From: an uncultured Eubacteriales bacterium
Lineage (GTDB): Bacteria; Bacillota; Clostridia; Oscillospirales; QAMX01
Reading direction: 5' to 3'
Length of the DNA stretch: 8,185 nt
Assembly (NCBI GenBank): GCA_900551265.1
Contig: URVL01000098.1
Coordinates: 1-8,185 of the forward strand
Every line of letters begins with the position of its first letter. Position 1 is the stretch's first letter. The position numbers were made by a program, and so were the translations under genes. The notes under the pieces are model-generated. The model did not search any database. It saw nothing but the letters and a program-made list of their open reading frames with translations, and was not told the origin of the DNA. Positions 7,036-8,185 of this stretch are shown piece by piece.

Positions 7036-8185
7036 AGGCCTCTTCAAGCAGTTCGTAACACGCTAAGAGGCGCTCCTCCAGTTCTTCCTTCTCCGCAAGG
7101 AAACGGTTTAGCGCTTCATAATCAGAGGCATTCGCCGAAATCGCCGCATCTAATTCTGTAATCTGCGCCTCCAACATAGCGGCCTCACGAGCGGCGTTCT
7201 CACGCCGCCGCTGAAGGCGGCGCATCTCCTTGGCCGGGCTGTCCGAGCCCGTGCGCGCGCGCGGCGCATCGGATTTCAGAGCCTTCTTTTCCTGCTTTGC
7301 AGCGGCGGCCTGGATAGACGCGCGAATCTTTGCCGCACGGTATTCTTCAAAACCCATGCGGTAATCGTTAATTTTTCCATCTTCCAGCTCCCATATACGC
7401 GTGGCAAACCGCGTGACAAAATAACGGTCATGCGAAACGAAGAGCATCACGCCGCCGAAGCCATCCAGCAAATCTTCCAGCCACTCACGCGACGCAAGAT
7501 CCAGATGGTTGGTCGGCTCGTCCAGGATCAAAAAATTCAGGTCGTGATACATAATGATACAGAGTTTCAGCCGCGACAGCTCCCCACCGGACAAGACAGA
7601 GAGCGGTTTAAAGACATCCTCACCCTGAAACTGATAGGCCCCCAAACGATTCCGCGCTTCTTTCACATCAAGCGGCAAAGCATAGAGCAAGGTATCCAGG
7701 ACACTACGATCCATATTGTCAAACTTAACGATCTGCGGTAGATACGCCCATTTTGTTTGTAAGCCAAAGACCACACGGCCACTGTCCGGTTTCAGATCTC
7801 CGGTTAAAATATTCAGCAACGTAGATTTTCCGCAGCCATTCGGCCCGTAGATACACACGCGTTCGCCGCCGTTAATCAAGCCGGAAACACCAGACAGCAC
7901 CTGATTTTCTCCATAGCGCTTGCTGATATCAAAGAATTTCAGAGCCTCATCCGCACGGAATTCCGCTTCTCCGAGTTTTGCATGCAGCACGCGCTGGCGG
8001 CGTGGACGGTCTGCGATCGTCATCCGTTCAATTTTATGCTCTACAACCTTTGCCTTGTGGATCGCCTGCTCTGTCGCCCAGGAACGGTAGCGCCGTGCCA
8101 TAGCCTCCATGCGCTCTTTTTCCTCCATCTGCTCTTCCCACAGCTTCAAAGCTTCCTGATAGCGGCGTTCTTTTTCTACGACATA
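7034..8185 (-). CDS. ABC-F family ATPase, C-terminal half (5' end beyond the window)
   Basis: Soluble tandem-ABC protein without membrane segments; family members act on the ribosome as translation factors or antibiotic-resistance factors. The frame is open to base 8185, giving 383 visible residues (numbered from the right edge). The first ABC domain is off-window. Residues 1 to about 80 are the charged helical interdomain linker. The second ABC domain has Walker A GPNGCGKST (114-122), the signature LSGGE (198-202), Walker B with DEPTNHLD (222-229) and the switch histidine in SHDRYF (251-256). Then come an Ala/Lys/Pro-rich hinge (about 290-320) and a C-terminal, heptad-like coiled coil (to 383), as in Uup/YdiF-type proteins. 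DEPTNHLD is the ABC-F hallmark. The linker, about 80 residues, looks like the standard length rather than the extended one typical of some resistance proteins, but I cannot assign a subfamily. It is convergent to the pyr operon and probably functionally unrelated to it. Confidence 0.96.
   Translation of the reverse strand, partial: YVVEKERRYQEALKLWEEQMEEKERMEAMARRYRSWATEQAIHKAKVVEHKIERMTIADRPRRQRVLHAKLGEAEFRADEALKFFDISKRYGENQVLSGVSGLINGGERVCIYGPNGCGKSTLLNILTGDLKPDSGRVVFGLQTKWAYLPQIVKFDNMDRSVLDTLLYALPLDVKEARNRLGAYQFQGEDVFKPLSVLSGGELSRLKLCIIMYHDLNFLILDEPTNHLDLASREWLEDLLDGFGGVMLFVSHDRYFVTRFATRIWELEDGKINDYRMGFEEYRAAKIRASIQAAAAKQEKKALKSDAPRARTGSDSPAKEMRRLQRRRENAAREAAMLEAQITELDAAISANASDYEALNRFLAEKEELEERLLACYELLEEA

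Noticed and set aside
7430..7741. Open frame of 103 codons on the + strand, opposite the ABC-F gene
   Set aside because: It is the antisense shadow of the signature and Walker B region of the ABC-F ATPase and has no features of its own.
8147..8149. TTG at 8149 (- strand) as the start of the ABC-F gene
   Set aside because: The frame continues for 12 more codons to the window edge with family-like linker sequence (YVVEKERRY), so the gene is cut by the window and this is an internal leucine.
1..8185. Mobile elements, CRISPR arrays, RNA genes or defence-type modules
   Set aside because: The window is filled by recognised housekeeping genes; no direct-repeat array, transposase, integrase or tRNA-like structure was seen.

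Overview
The window is a stretch of bacterial housekeeping DNA of roughly balanced to slightly high GC content. It contains most of a de novo pyrimidine (UMP) biosynthesis operon on the + strand, followed by the 3' part of a convergent ABC-F ATPase gene on the - strand. The organism looks like a Firmicute of the Clostridia type. The reasons are a class 1B dihydroorotate dehydrogenase (PyrD plus the Fe-S/FAD subunit PyrK), Bacillus-like PyrE and PyrF, strong AGGAGG-type ribosome binding sites, and a short zinc-binding PyrI of the clostridial kind. A species-level call cannot be made from this sequence.

Layout. Bases 1-2624 hold the last four fifths of carB, which is open at the left edge. Then come pyrK (2636-3376), pyrD (3370-4284), pyrF (4281-4979), pyrE (4993-5631), pyrB (5628-6542) and pyrI (6543-6974). 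All are on the + strand, with stop-to-start distances between -7 and +13 bases, so they are almost certainly one transcript. A perfect 12-bp hairpin at 6999-7025 lies in the 59-base gap before the stop codon of the convergent ABC-F gene (7034-8185, open at the right edge). The hairpin can serve as terminator for both genes. No stretch above 300 bases lacks a gene.

How the genes work together. CarB, with CarA (not in view), makes carbamoyl phosphate. PyrB with its regulatory partner PyrI condenses it with aspartate. Dihydroorotase (PyrC, not in view) closes the ring. PyrD and PyrK oxidise dihydroorotate to orotate with NAD+. PyrE adds phosphoribose from PRPP, and PyrF decarboxylates OMP to UMP. 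Only carA and pyrC are missing from the pathway; they probably lie upstream of the left edge. Two control points are visible in the proteins: the MGS-like allosteric domain of CarB and the nucleotide-binding PyrI subunit.

I found no undescribed system. The points most worth a second look are the gene order (Bacillus-like carB-pyrK-pyrD-pyrF-pyrE followed by an enteric-like pyrB-pyrI pair), the shortened N-terminus and altered effector pocket of PyrI, and one substitution in the UMP pocket of CarB.
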